Source: Gillisella vitis (GTDB lineage Bacteria; Pseudomonadota; Alphaproteobacteria; Rhizobiales; Rhizobiaceae). From it: a stretch of DNA of 64,000 nucleotides. The notes under the pieces were generated by a model. That model worked only from the letters and a program-made list of their open reading frames with translations, was not told the origin of the DNA and ran no database searches. The position numbers were made by a program, and so were the translations under genes. Positions 17,190-26,285 of the stretch are shown piece after piece; position 1 is the first letter of the stretch, and each line of letters opens with the position of its first letter. Location: positions 248,001 to 312,000 of the forward strand of contig NZ_CP056047.1 in assembly GCF_021559775.1 (NCBI RefSeq), written 5' to 3'.

Positions 17190-19007
17190 CTAGAACAGCA
17201 CGCTGGCGCCCTGGTCTGCCGGGCCTGCAATGCGGCGCAGCGGGGCAAACAGTTCACGTCCCATGCCGAAGTCATTATCCGCCAAGTCGATGACTTCAGG
17301 GCTGCGTGCGGCAAATTCCGCCGCATCGACAAGCACTTCCAGCGTTCCGGCCACAGCATCGAGGCGGATCATGTCACCATCGCGGATCTTGGCAATTGGT
17401 CCGCCGTCGACGGCTTCCGGTGTGACGTGAATGGCGGCTGGCACCTTGCCCGACGCGCCGGACATGCGTCCGTCCGTCACCAGTGCCACCTTGAGGCCAC
17501 GGTCCTGAAGCACGCCGAGCGATGGGGTCAATTTGTGCAGTTCCGGCATGCCATTGGCTTTTGGGCCTTGAAAGCGCACCACGGCGATGAAGTCGTGGTT
17601 CATCTTGCCGGCCTTGAAGGCATCCTGCATGTCCTGCTGGCTGTGGAACACCATGGCAGGCGCCTCGACAATGTGGCGTTCCGGCTTGACGGCGGAGATC
17701 TTGATCACGGCCTTGCCCATATTGCCAGTCAGCATTTTCAAGCCGCCATTCGCCTGGAACGGCGCTTCGATCCGCGACAACACTTTCGGATCGGCGCTGT
17801 CTTCGGGCGAGGGCTGGCGGTCTACGGTGCCGTCGGCGTTCAGATGTGGCTCGATCGTGTAGGCAGCAAGCCCCTGGCCATAGACGGTCCGCACATCGTC
17901 ATGCACAAAACCGGCGCGCAGCAATTGCTTGATCAGGAAGCCCATGCCACCGGCGGCGTGAAAATGGTTCACATCCGCAGAGCCGTTCGGATAGACGCGG
18001 GCGAGAAGCGGAATGATGTCGGAGAGGTCGGAAATATCCTGCCAGCTGAGCAGAATGCCCGCCGCCCGTGCCATGGCGATCAGATGCATGGTGTGATTGG
18101 TGGAGCCGCCCGTGGCATGCAGGCCGACCACGCCATTGACGATGGAGCGCTCGTCGATCATCTCGCCTGACGGCGTATAGTCATTGCCAAGCGCGGTAAT
18201 CGCCAGCGCCCGCTTGGCGGCTTCACGGGTCAACGCATCGCGCAGCGGCGTGCCGGGATTGATGAAGGAAGCACCGGGCATATGAAAGCCCATGATTTCC
18301 ATCAGCATCTGGTTGGAATTGGCCGTGCCGTAGAAGGTACAGGTGCCGGGGCCGTGATAGGATTTGGATTCAGCTTCCAGCAGTTCGGCCCGGCCCACCT
18401 TGCCCTCGGCATAGAGCTGGCGAATGCGGGTCTTTTCGTCATTCGGCAGGCCCGTGGTCATCGGCCCGGCCGGAATAAACACGGAAGGGAGATGACCGAA
18501 TGTCAACGCAGCAATCATCAGGCCGGGGACGATCTTGTCGCAGACGCCGAGAAACACCGCCGCGTCGAACATGTTATGCGACAGGCCGATGCCAGCCGCC
18601 ATGGCGATCACATCGCGGGAAAACAGCGAAAGCTCCATGCCGGGCTGGCCCTGCGTGACGCCATCGCACATGGCGGGTACACCGCCTGCCACCTGGGCGA
18701 CGCCGCCCACTTCGCTGGCCGCCTGACGGATCAGGGCCGGATAGGTCTCAAACGGCTGATGCGCCGAGAGCATGTCGTTATAGGCGGTGATGATACCGAG
18801 ATTGGGGACGGTGTCGCCAGCAAGTGCGGCCTTGTCCCCGGGGGAACAGACCGCAAAGCCGTGGGCGAGATTGCCACAGGCCAAAGAGCCACGGTTGACG
18901 CCCTTGCCAGCGGCCCGGCGAACGCGATCCAGATAGGCTTCGCGGGTTGGCTTGGAGCGCTCGACAATGCGCTTGGTGATGGCTTCGATACGGTGATCGG
19001 CACTCAT
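17190..19007 (-). CDS. edd: 6-phosphogluconate dehydratase (Entner-Doudoroff)
   Basis: Dehydrates 6-phosphogluconate to 2-keto-3-deoxy-6-phosphogluconate. At 605 residues it is an IlvD/Edd-family iron-sulfur enzyme: [41 protein letters not shown] (cluster-ligand Cys), [11 protein letters not shown] (Cys), [20 protein letters not shown] (Cys) and [24 protein letters not shown]. The second ATG (19007) was chosen over the one three codons earlier because GGAAGG lies nine bases before it. It is the last gene of the minus-strand order zwf, pgl, edd, known as an operon in Sinorhizobium. The matching aldolase eda is not in the window. Confidence 0.95.
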   Translation of the reverse strand: MSADHRIEAITKRIVERSKPTREAYLDRVRRAAGKGVNRGSLACGNLAHGFAVCSPGDKAALAGDTVPNLGIITAYNDMLSAHQPFETYPALIRQAASEVGGVAQVAGGVPAMCDGVTQGQPGMELSLFSRDVIAMAAGIGLSHNMFDAAVFLGVCDKIVPGLMIAALTFGHLPSVFIPAGPMTTGLPNDEKTRIRQLYAEGKVGRAELLEAESKSYHGPGTCTFYGTANSNQMLMEIMGFHMPGASFINPGTPLRDALTREAAKRALAITALGNDYTPSGEMIDERSIVNGVVGLHATGGSTNHTMHLIAMARAAGILLSWQDISDLSDIIPLLARVYPNGSADVNHFHAAGGMGFLIKQLLRAGFVHDDVRTVYGQGLAAYTIEPHLNADGTVDRQPSPEDSADPKVLSRIEAPFQANGGLKMLTGNMGKAVIKISAVKPERHIVEAPAMVFHSQQDMQDAFKAGKMNHDFIAVVRFQGPKANGMPELHKLTPSLGVLQDRGLKVALVTDGRMSGASGKVPAAIHVTPEAVDGGPIAKIRDGDMIRLDAVAGTLEVLVDAAEFAARSPEVIDLADNDFGMGRELFAPLRRIAGPADQGASVLF

Positions 19008-19150
19008 GGAAAGCATCCTTCCTGAAAAGGGCAGGGGCGGCGACCTTGGCGCTTGCTAGAGCGCTGCGGTCGCCCGCGCTATTGGGCCTCGTTCGTCAAG
19101 GCCGCATCGCTTTTGATACCAGCCTGGCTCTCAGGGCGTTCTGATCGAGA

Positions 19151-19849
19151 TCAGGGCGCCCAGTAAATATCGACAGGTGTTTCAGCCCGGGCCAGTACGG
19201 CGCGAACAGGCATTTCGGTCTCGTCCGTCCCCGCCAGCGCCTTGTCCAGCACCGCCTGCTTTTCCGCGCCCTCGATATGGACGATCAACAGACCGGCATC
19301 GGCGAGGCTGGAGAAAGACAAGGTCAGGCGCGGCTCGCCAGCACCCGGCGCTTGCATGGTGATCACTCGGGGCGGGAGCGTCAGGTCAAGCGCGTCTTCG
19401 AGATTGTCGCCACCGGGAAAGAACGAGGCGGTGTGGCCATCGGTTCCCATACCGAGGATAACCACGTCGAGCGGCGTGCCAAGGTCGGACACCGCATCGC
19501 TCGCCACCGCAGCCGCAGCCTCGATGGTCTCTTCCGGCGCATAGAGCGGCACGAATTCGGCCTCGGCGGCCTGATTCTTCAACAGATGCGTGGCAACCAG
19601 CAAATGGTTGGAGCGTGGATTATCCTCAGGCACGAAGCGCTCATCGACCAGTGTTACCGAGACCTTGTCCCACTCCAATTCCTTTTGCGACAGGGCCTCG
19701 AAGAAGGCCTTGGGCGTGGACCCGCCGGAGACGGCCAGCGAAGCAGCACCGGAGGCAGCAATCGCCTCCGTCAGCGCTGCGGCCACCCGGTCGGCCAGCG
19801 CTGTTGCCAGCGCTGCGCCATTGTCAAAGCTATGCAGTGTATGCGCCAT
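19151..19849 (-). CDS. pgl: 6-phosphogluconolactonase
   Basis: Hydrolyses 6-phosphogluconolactone to 6-phosphogluconate, between Zwf and Edd. SVSGGSTPKAFFEAL, VTLVDERFVPEDNPRSN and ILGMGTDGHTASFFPG are the family signatures (the last two hold the catalytic residues). The ATG at 19849 lies 11 bases beyond the zwf stop with GAGGG upstream and gives 232 residues, the usual rhizobial length. Longer in-frame starts at 19870 or 19894 would overlap zwf. The short spacing indicates co-transcription with zwf. Confidence 0.95.
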   Translation of the reverse strand: MAHTLHSFDNGAALATALADRVAAALTEAIAASGAASLAVSGGSTPKAFFEALSQKELEWDKVSVTLVDERFVPEDNPRSNHLLVATHLLKNQAAEAEFVPLYAPEETIEAAAAVASDAVSDLGTPLDVVILGMGTDGHTASFFPGGDNLEDALDLTLPPRVITMQAPGAGEPRLTLSFSSLADAGLLIVHIEGAEKQAVLDKALAGTDETEMPVRAVLARAETPVDIYWAP

Positions 19850-19862
19850 GATGCCGTTGCCC

Positions 19863-21332
19863 TCAGTCATTCTCGTGCCAGGTGCGACCGTCACGCTCGA
19901 TCAGCGCGATGGCCTGGCTTGGACCCCAGGTGCCCGATGTATAGCCCTGTGCCCGCTGGCCGATCTCTTCCCAGCTCTTCAGGATCGGATCGACCCAGTT
20001 CCAGGCCGCTTCCACTTCGTCGCGGCGCATGAACAGCGTCTGGTTGGAGCGGATCACGTCCATCAACAGGCGCTCATAGGCGTCGGGATTGCGCACGCCG
20101 AAGGATTCGGCAAAGCTCATATCCAGTGGCACATGGCGCAGGCGCATGCCGCCCGGACCTGGATCCTTGATCATCAACCATTGCTTGACGCCCTCATCCG
20201 GTTGCAGTCGGATGACCAGCTGATTGGCCTCGATGCGACCGACATCGCCAAAAATCGAATGCGGGATCGGCTTGAACTGGATGACGATTTCCGAAACGCG
20301 GCCTGCCAGCCGTTTGCCGGTGCGCAGATAGAACGGCACGCCCGCCCAGCGCCAATTGTTGATCTCGGCCTTGATGGCGACGAAGGTTTCCGTGTCGGAA
20401 CTGTCGCCCAGCTCTTCCGTGTAGCCCTTGACCGCACCACCCGCCGAAGCACCGGCCTTGTACTGGCCGCGAACGGTCATTTTTTCGACATTGGAGGCGT
20501 CGATTGGCTTCAGTGCCCGCAGCACTTTCAGCTTTTCATCACGCAAAGCCTCTGAGTTCATTGAGGACGGGGCTTCCATGGCAACGAGGCACAGCAATTG
20601 CAGGATATGGTTCTGCACCATGTCGCGCAGCGCGCCCGCCTTGTCGTAATAGGTGACGCGGCCTTCCAGCCCGACGGATTCGGCCACGGTGATCTGCACA
20701 TGGTCGATATGGGCGGAATTCCACAGCGGCTCATAAAGCGCATTGGCAAAGCGCAGGGCCATCAGGTTCTGCACGGTTTCCTTGCCGAGATAATGGTCGA
20801 TACGGAAGATCTGCTCTTCCTTGAACACCTTGCCGATCGTGTCGTTCAGCGCCTGCGCCGAGGCGAGATCGCGGCCAATCGGCTTTTCCACCACGATGCG
20901 GGTGGATTTGGTGATCAGCTTGTGATCGCGGATCTTGTCGGCAATATCGCCGAAAATCGACGGGGACACGGCGAGATAAAAGGCGCGCACGATGTCCTTG
21001 CCGGTATCCAGCAGCTTTTTCAGCGTATCCCAGCCCTTGTCATCCTTGGCATCGACCGAGACGTAATGCAGCCGGTCGAGAAAGCGCTTGACCTGGCTCT
21101 CTTCCAATTCATCGGGCTTCAGAAATTCCTTCAGGGCCTTATGAGCGAATTCGCGGTATTCCGCATCCGTCATCGGTGAGCGGGACGCCCCGATGATCCG
21201 GGTCGGCTCGGTGAGCTGGCCGGCCAACTGGCGGTGATAAAGGGCCGGCAGAAGCTTGCGCTCGGCAAGATCCCCGGTGCCGCCAAAGACGACATAGTCA
21301 AAGGGTTCGACAGGAATAATCTGGCTGCTCAT
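19863..21332 (-). CDS. zwf: Glucose-6-phosphate 1-dehydrogenase
   Basis: Oxidises glucose-6-phosphate to the lactone with NAD(P)+. This is the entry to both the Entner-Doudoroff and pentose-phosphate routes. The N-terminal FGGTGDLAERKLLPALYHRQ is the nucleotide-binding site, and RIDHYLGKETVQNLMALRFAN (near 175-195) holds the substrate-binding His and Lys. The protein is 489 residues from the ATG giving MSSQIIPVEPFDY, the form seen in relatives; an ATG five codons upstream is also in frame. It heads the zwf-pgl-edd unit. The 145-base leader contains a TATAAA-like -10 on the minus strand and a CGTTTTAGAA direct repeat at 21430-21457. Confidence 0.96.
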   Translation of the reverse strand: MSSQIIPVEPFDYVVFGGTGDLAERKLLPALYHRQLAGQLTEPTRIIGASRSPMTDAEYREFAHKALKEFLKPDELEESQVKRFLDRLHYVSVDAKDDKGWDTLKKLLDTGKDIVRAFYLAVSPSIFGDIADKIRDHKLITKSTRIVVEKPIGRDLASAQALNDTIGKVFKEEQIFRIDHYLGKETVQNLMALRFANALYEPLWNSAHIDHVQITVAESVGLEGRVTYYDKAGALRDMVQNHILQLLCLVAMEAPSSMNSEALRDEKLKVLRALKPIDASNVEKMTVRGQYKAGASAGGAVKGYTEELGDSSDTETFVAIKAEINNWRWAGVPFYLRTGKRLAGRVSEIVIQFKPIPHSIFGDVGRIEANQLVIRLQPDEGVKQWLMIKDPGPGGMRLRHVPLDMSFAESFGVRNPDAYERLLMDVIRSNQTLFMRRDEVEAAWNWVDPILKSWEEIGQRAQGYTSGTWGPSQAIALIERDGRTWHEND

Positions 21333-21429
21333 ACGGGCATCTCTCATTCATGGCCATCGGCTAGGCTAATGGGCAAGGCTGTTGGCACGGTTTATAATTC
21401 AATCGATTTAAAAAAGCCAGTCCTAGCGT

Positions 21430-21457
21430 TTCTAAAACGGCCGACCCTTCTAAAACG
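21430..21457. promoter_or_regulatory. Direct repeat upstream of zwf
   Basis: TTCTAAAACG occurs at 21430-21439 and again at 21448-21457, an 18-base period (roughly two helical turns, same face of DNA). It lies about 100 bases before the zwf start and could bind a regulator of the operon. No known site was recognised. Confidence 0.35.
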
Positions 21458-21477
21458 AAAGCGTGAATAGCGTTCCT

Positions 21478-22761
21478 TCAAAAACGGTCGCGCAGGGCAT
21501 ACCAGCTGAGCGCCAGGAACAGAAGCGGCGAGCGCAGCCGGGACCCGCCTGGAAAAGCTGGAACCTTTAACTCCTTCAACAGGTCCAACTCGCTGGTTTC
21601 TCCCAGAACCGATTTGGCAAACAGCGTACCGCAATAGTTTGACAACATCACGCCATGGCCGGAATAACCCGCGACGGAAATCACCCCGGGCATCACCTCG
21701 CGGGCAAAGGGCTGGCGGTTCAGGGTGATGCCGACCGAGCCGCCCCAGGCATGGGTCATTTCGATGCCATCAAGGGCCGGATAGATCTCGGTGATCTGGC
21801 GGCGGATATGGTCGGAAATGTCGCGCGGGCTGTCGGCGGTATAGGCTTCGCGTCCGCCAAACAGCAATTGTCCGTCGCGGGTCTTGCGGAAATAGCGCAC
21901 CACGAACCGGCTGTCGGCGACTGCTTCCGAACCCGGCAGGATGTCCGGGAAATCCTTGAGCGGCACGGTGGCACCAATGAAGGAGCGGATCGGCATGACA
22001 TGGGCCGCCGTCACCGGCTCCAGATTGCCGATATAGGCATTGGTGGCGATCAGCACATGGCGGGCGGTAATCGTACCCTTCGGCGTTTCGATCATGGTTT
22101 TGCCGCCGCTTTGGGCAATTGATGTGGCCTTGGTCATTTCATGCAGGCGGGCTCCGGCGTTCTTTGCCACTTTCGCCAGTCCCACCAGCAGTTTCAGCGG
22201 GTGGATATGGCCGGTGCCGATATCGCGGATGCCGCAGTAATAGGCGGAAGAGCCAAGCCGCGCCGCCGTTTCCTCGCGGTCCATGAAATGCATATGCGAA
22301 TAGCCGAACCGGGTCGCGGCAATCTCGACGCTCTTGCGATACTCCTTGTCCTTGCCGCGCTTATGCTCGACATTCAGCTGGCCGGGCATGAATTCCATGT
22401 CGATCTGGTGTTCGCGAGCAAAGTCGAGAATATAGGCCTTGGCGTGCTCCGCCATATCGAACAGCGCCTTGGCGCGCTCGAGGCCAAATTCGGCTTCCAG
22501 CTCCTCCGGCCATGCTCGCTGGCCGGTGCCGAACTGGCCGCCATTGCGCCCTGAGCCGCCATCACCAAACCGCCCGCCCTCAATCAGCACTACACTGACA
22601 CCGGCGCGCGCCAGCGTGTAGGCTGCCTGCAAGCCGGTATAGCCGCCGCCGACAATGGCGACATCTGTCGTGGTCGAGCCGTCCAGCGGATCGTATTCCG
22701 GGCGCTCGCCCACGGTGGCTTGATACCAGGAAAGGCCGGGTGCAATCGGGCTTTGCCACAT
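21478..22761 (-). CDS. puuB: FAD-dependent amine oxidoreductase, PuuB-like (gamma-glutamylputrescine oxidase)
   Basis: DAO-family flavoprotein of 427 residues that probably oxidises gamma-glutamylputrescine, or a related amine, to the aldehyde. VAIVGGGYTGLQAAYTLARAGVSVVLIEGGRFGDGGSGRNGGQFG (residues 31-75) is the FAD-binding fold with the GSGRNGG motif of the PuuB/OrdL group. The C-terminal WGGSVGITLNRQPFAREVMPGVISVAGYSGHGVMLSNYCG is also typical. AAAAAGGAGC lies before the ATG. It follows the glutamine-synthetase-like gene by 69 bases on the same strand, the pairing expected for PuuA and PuuB. Substrate is inferred from this pairing, not from residues. Confidence 0.8.
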   Translation of the reverse strand: MWQSPIAPGLSWYQATVGERPEYDPLDGSTTTDVAIVGGGYTGLQAAYTLARAGVSVVLIEGGRFGDGGSGRNGGQFGTGQRAWPEELEAEFGLERAKALFDMAEHAKAYILDFAREHQIDMEFMPGQLNVEHKRGKDKEYRKSVEIAATRFGYSHMHFMDREETAARLGSSAYYCGIRDIGTGHIHPLKLLVGLAKVAKNAGARLHEMTKATSIAQSGGKTMIETPKGTITARHVLIATNAYIGNLEPVTAAHVMPIRSFIGATVPLKDFPDILPGSEAVADSRFVVRYFRKTRDGQLLFGGREAYTADSPRDISDHIRRQITEIYPALDGIEMTHAWGGSVGITLNRQPFAREVMPGVISVAGYSGHGVMLSNYCGTLFAKSVLGETSELDLLKELKVPAFPGGSRLRSPLLFLALSWYALRDRF

Positions 22762-22830
22762 GCGAAGCTCCTTTTTGAATGCTGCAAGGCAGCCCGACCG
22801 GAACGGTGGGCGCCATGACAGCTGTATGGA

Positions 22831-24267
22831 TCAGACGTTCAGCAGCAGGAATTCACGCTCCCAGGGGCTGATCACCTGCATGAAGGTCTCGAACTCGCCG
22901 CGCTTGACGCCTGCATAGATATCGATGAAGGCACGGCCAAACACGGTTTCGAAATCCGGCTCGCTCTCCAACAGGGCGACGGCTTCCAGCAGGCCGCGTG
23001 GCAGCTCGATCGAGCCTTCATTGGCGGTATCTGCTGTCGGCGCGGTTGGCTCGATGGCCTTGCAGATGCCGAGATAGCCGCAGCCAAGCGAGGCGGCCAG
23101 CGCCAGGTAGGGATTGGCATCCGAGCTTGGCAGCCGGTTTTCCACCCGCCGCGCCGCTGCATCGGAAATCGGCACCCGGAAGGCCGTGGTGCGATTGTCG
23201 TAGCCCCATGCATTGTTGACCGGGCAGGCCATATCGGGTGTCAGGCGGCGATAGGAATTGACATAGGGCGCCATCATCACAAGCGCAGTCGGCACGTATT
23301 TCTGCATGCCGCCGATGAAGTGGAAAAATTCTGACGACGGCGAACCATCAGCCTTTGAAAAGATATTGCGCCCAGTTTCAATATCCACCACCGATTGGTG
23401 GATATGCATGGCAGAACCCGGCTGGCCCTGCATCGGTTTTGCCATGAAAGTCGCAAAGATCCCGTGCTTCAGCGCCGCTTCACGAATGGTGCGCTTGAAC
23501 AGGAAGACCTGGTCGGCAAGCTCAATCGGATCGCCGTGTCGCAGGTTGATTTCCAGCTGGGCCGGGCCTTCCTCATGAATCAGCGTGTCGATTTCCAGGC
23601 CCTGCTTGGCCGAGAAATGATAGATATCGTCGATCAACTCGTCGAATTCGTTGATCCCGGCGATGGAATAGCCCTGGCCGCCGATGATCGACCGGCCCGA
23701 CCGGCCTTTCGGCGGATGCAGCGGGTAATCCGGGTCTTCGTTCTTGGCGACCAGATAGAATTCGATTTCCGGGGCGACAACCGCCTTCCAGCCCTTTTTC
23801 TCGTAGAGGCTGAGGACGTTTTTAAGCACGTTGCGCGGCGTATAGCTGACATCCTCGCCTTCGGTGCCGACGATATCACAGATCACCTGCGCGGTCGGAT
23901 CGGTCTCCCAGGGCACGACCGAGAGCGTGGAGAGATCCGGCAAGAGCTTGATGTCGCTATCGCGGCTATCATAGCGGAAATTGCCGGTTTCATCGGGATA
24001 TTCGCCTGAGATCGTGTGGCGATACAGCGCTGACGGCAGGGCAAGCGAGGTATTGCTGGTGAATTTCGAGCTCGGCATCATCTTGCCGCGCGGCACACCG
24101 GCCAGATCCGGCGTGATGCATTCGATATCCTCGATACCGCGGGAGCGCAGCCAGGAGGCCGCTTCTTTCCAGGTCTTGACCCCACGCGTCGGGCTGATAT
24201 CTGGGGGAATGCCTGCTTTTTTGGACGCTGCGCCCTTGGGTCTGAGCATTGTCTTTTTTGCAGGCAT
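22831..24267 (-). CDS. puuA: Glutamine synthetase family enzyme, PuuA-like (gamma-glutamylputrescine synthetase)
   Basis: A 478-residue class I glutamine-synthetase-fold ligase. APEIEFYLV (near 164) and PMQGQPGSAMHIHQSVVD (near 275-292) give metal- and glutamate-binding residues, and ENRLPSSDANPYLALAASLGCGYLG (near 375) is the ATP-site region. Its long charged N-terminus and its neighbour (a DAO oxidase) place it with gamma-glutamylamine ligases rather than GlnA. With PuuB it would convert putrescine to gamma-glutamyl-aminobutyraldehyde. It is divergent from the YhiN-like gene across about 130 bases, which hold a TTGACA (24341-24346) on the opposite strand. Confidence 0.82.
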   Translation of the reverse strand: MPAKKTMLRPKGAASKKAGIPPDISPTRGVKTWKEAASWLRSRGIEDIECITPDLAGVPRGKMMPSSKFTSNTSLALPSALYRHTISGEYPDETGNFRYDSRDSDIKLLPDLSTLSVVPWETDPTAQVICDIVGTEGEDVSYTPRNVLKNVLSLYEKKGWKAVVAPEIEFYLVAKNEDPDYPLHPPKGRSGRSIIGGQGYSIAGINEFDELIDDIYHFSAKQGLEIDTLIHEEGPAQLEINLRHGDPIELADQVFLFKRTIREAALKHGIFATFMAKPMQGQPGSAMHIHQSVVDIETGRNIFSKADGSPSSEFFHFIGGMQKYVPTALVMMAPYVNSYRRLTPDMACPVNNAWGYDNRTTAFRVPISDAAARRVENRLPSSDANPYLALAASLGCGYLGICKAIEPTAPTADTANEGSIELPRGLLEAVALLESEPDFETVFGRAFIDIYAGVKRGEFETFMQVISPWEREFLLLNV

Positions 24268-24395
24268 GTCTCACCGGATCTGTGTTGATAATGATGCCAT
24301 CATATCCGCCTCGCTGGAATTGGCGAGGGTGAATATGCAATTGACATCGCTTTGCCGATCGAAAACACAACAGACATGGCGATGATGACGAGGAC

Positions 24396-25583
24396 ATGAC
24401 ATTGGACAAGCGGGTGGATGTGGTGGTGATCGGGGCAGGGGCCGCCGGCATGATGGCGGCGATCCGGGCTGGCCAGCGGGGCCGGACTGTCGCCGTGCTC
24501 GATCATGCCAAGGCACCGGGCGAAAAGATCCGCATTTCCGGCGGTGGGCGCTGCAATTTCACCAATATTCATGCCGGACCAAAGAACTATATCAGCGCCA
24601 ATCCGCATTTTGCCAAATCGGCGCTGGCCCGGTTCACCCCTGCCGATTTCATCGCCATGGTCGAGCGCCACCGGATTGGCTGGCATGAAAAGACCCTTGG
24701 GCAATTGTTCTGCGATGACAGCGCCAAGGACATTATCCGCATGTTGCTGGAAGAGATGCGCGCCGCCGGTGCAAAGCTGCATATGCAGACCGACATCCGG
24801 GCTGTCGAGAAGACGCTGGACGGTTTCCGGGTCGAAACTTCTGAAGGTGCCATCGCCTGCCAATCGCTGATCGTCGCCACCGGCGGCAAATCCATCCCGA
24901 AAATGGGTGCGACCGGCTTTGCCTATCGGCTTGCCGAGCAATTCGGGCTTGGCCTGGTCGAGACCCGCCCGGCATTGGTGCCGTTGACGCTGGAGCCGGG
25001 GCTGCTGGAGGAACTGGCACCGCTATCCGGCATGGCCGTCGATGCGCTGGTGCGTCATGGCAAGACCGAGTTTCGTGAGGCGCTGCTGTTTACCCATCGC
25101 GGTCTGAGCGGCCCGGCCATTCTGCAAATCTCCTCCTATTGGCGCGAAGGCGATGCGATTTCTCTTTCGCTGCAACCGGAACTGGACTGTCTGGATCTGT
25201 TGAAAACCGCCCGCCGCGACAATGGCCGCCAGGCGGTGCAGACGGTGCTGGGCCAATATCTGCCGAAGCGGCTGGCGCAATACTGGACCGAGCGCCACGG
25301 TTTGGAAAAGCCGCTGGCCGACCTGTCCGACAAGGTCCTGGCGGGCATTGCTGATGCCTTGCGCAACTGGCAGATCAAACCGGCGGGATCGGAAGGCTAT
25401 CGCACCGCCGAAGTAACCCTTGGTGGCATCGATACCCAGGTGCTGGACTCCAAGACCATGCAGGTCAAGACGGTGCCGGGTCTCTATTTTATTGGCGAGG
25501 CCGTCGATGTCACGGGATGGCTGGGCGGCTATAATTTCCAGTGGGCCTGGGCGTCGGGCCATGCGGCGGGCCATGCGGCGTAA
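24396..25583 (+). CDS. HI0933/YhiN-family NAD(P)/FAD-dependent oxidoreductase
   Basis: Flavoprotein of 395 residues. The N-terminal VVVIGAGAAGMMAAIRAGQRGRTVAVLDHAKAPGEKIRISGGGRCNFTN (residues 8-57) is the FAD fold with the GGGRCN(F/V)TN signature of this family. The C-terminal VPGLYFIGEAVDVTGWLGGYNFQWAWASGHAAGHAA completes it. The family has no settled substrate (some members are called aminoacetone oxidases). It has its own promoter region and is divergent from puuA, which may be coincidental. Complete and of usual length. Confidence 0.88.
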   Translation: MTLDKRVDVVVIGAGAAGMMAAIRAGQRGRTVAVLDHAKAPGEKIRISGGGRCNFTNIHAGPKNYISANPHFAKSALARFTPADFIAMVERHRIGWHEKTLGQLFCDDSAKDIIRMLLEEMRAAGAKLHMQTDIRAVEKTLDGFRVETSEGAIACQSLIVATGGKSIPKMGATGFAYRLAEQFGLGLVETRPALVPLTLEPGLLEELAPLSGMAVDALVRHGKTEFREALLFTHRGLSGPAILQISSYWREGDAISLSLQPELDCLDLLKTARRDNGRQAVQTVLGQYLPKRLAQYWTERHGLEKPLADLSDKVLAGIADALRNWQIKPAGSEGYRTAEVTLGGIDTQVLDSKTMQVKTVPGLYFIGEAVDVTGWLGGYNFQWAWASGHAAGHAA

Positions 25584-25806
25584 TGTTTTCCTTCCAAGAG
25601 CGACGATACGATTTGTTTACCGCAATTGTGTCCTGCAGGGGCAAGTCTCGCGTCATGCCGCATTCCCGCCACCATCTTTCAATAGTTGTTAATATACCTC
25701 AGTCATCGTGATCTTCCGCCTCGTTGTTTTGCTGTTTTTCGGGACGGGTTAGGGTTACGATCAAGGTCGGGGTGATTCCCCGCTTAACTTTTGGAAAGTG
25801 CTGCCA

Positions 25807-25953
25807 ATGAACAGACCCATCCGGAAGGCCCGCGCCATTGCTATTGCCAAGGCGCGTGACGATCAGAACAAGCTTATTCTTCGCAGCGCGGGTCTCGGCC
25901 TGATGGCCTGCTTCATGGTCTATGGCCTGATGCTGATCGGCGTTATCGGCTGA
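25807..25953 (+). CDS. Small single-span membrane protein, 48 residues
   Basis: ATG with GGAAAG eight bases upstream. The product has a basic N-terminus (MNRPIRKARAIAIAKARDDQNK) and one hydrophobic helix (SAGLGLMACFMVYGLMLIGVIG), ending at the TGA at 25951. The charge pattern predicts a cytoplasmic N-terminus. Function is unknown. Its last 34 bases overlap, antisense, the end of the small gene at 25920-26201, so the two would form convergent overlapping messages. Confidence 0.55.
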   Translation: MNRPIRKARAIAIAKARDDQNKLILRSAGLGLMACFMVYGLMLIGVIG

Positions 25954-26201
25954 TCAGACCTTGGCGCCTGCGGCAAAGCGGCGATTGTCGCTTCCGCCTG
26001 CGCATCCATATCCTCCGGCGCGCACCTGCGGCGCTTTCGCGTGCCGAACAGTCTGGAAACGATCCGGCTTAGGCGCGGCCAGGATGGCTCACTGTAAAAC
26101 GTGTAAAACGCATCCTCTTGCTGGGCTGGCGTCAATGCATGGCGGTTGATCGCCTCTCGTCGTATGGTCTCCTGAAAGGCAAGCAATCCGATAAAGTCCA
26201 T
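25920..26201 (-). CDS. Hypothetical small basic protein
   Basis: Starts MDFIGLLAFQETIRREAINRHALTPAQQEDAF, with GGAG nine bases before the ATG at 26201 (an ATG at 26210 is an alternative). The middle is basic (RIVSRLFGTRKRRRC). 93 residues, no recognised domain and no signal peptide. It is divergent from the LysR gene at 26286 with an inverted repeat between them, the usual arrangement of a LysR regulator and its target. That arrangement is the main support for it being a real gene. Confidence 0.5.
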   Translation of the reverse strand: MDFIGLLAFQETIRREAINRHALTPAQQEDAFYTFYSEPSWPRLSRIVSRLFGTRKRRRCAPEDMDAQAEATIAALPQAPRSDQPITPISIRP

Positions 26202-26250
26202 GACCGTCATCTCCAGTGTTCTGGAGAAGGCTAGCGTTTCATGGATGATG

Positions 26251-26277
26251 GATATATCGCCGAGTTTGCGCTATATC
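26251..26277. promoter_or_regulatory. Inverted repeat in the LysR divergent promoter
   Basis: GATATATCGC (26251-26260) and GCGCTATATC (26268-26277) are 10-base arms with one mismatch and a 7-base spacer, nine bases before the LysR start. A LysR-type autoregulatory site fits both geometry and position. Confidence 0.5.
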
Positions 26278-26285
26278 ATTCACTC

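Noticed and set aside
17042-17359. Minus-strand 105-codon frame overlapping the end of edd
   Set aside because: Lies partly inside edd in another frame, with no ribosome site or domain.
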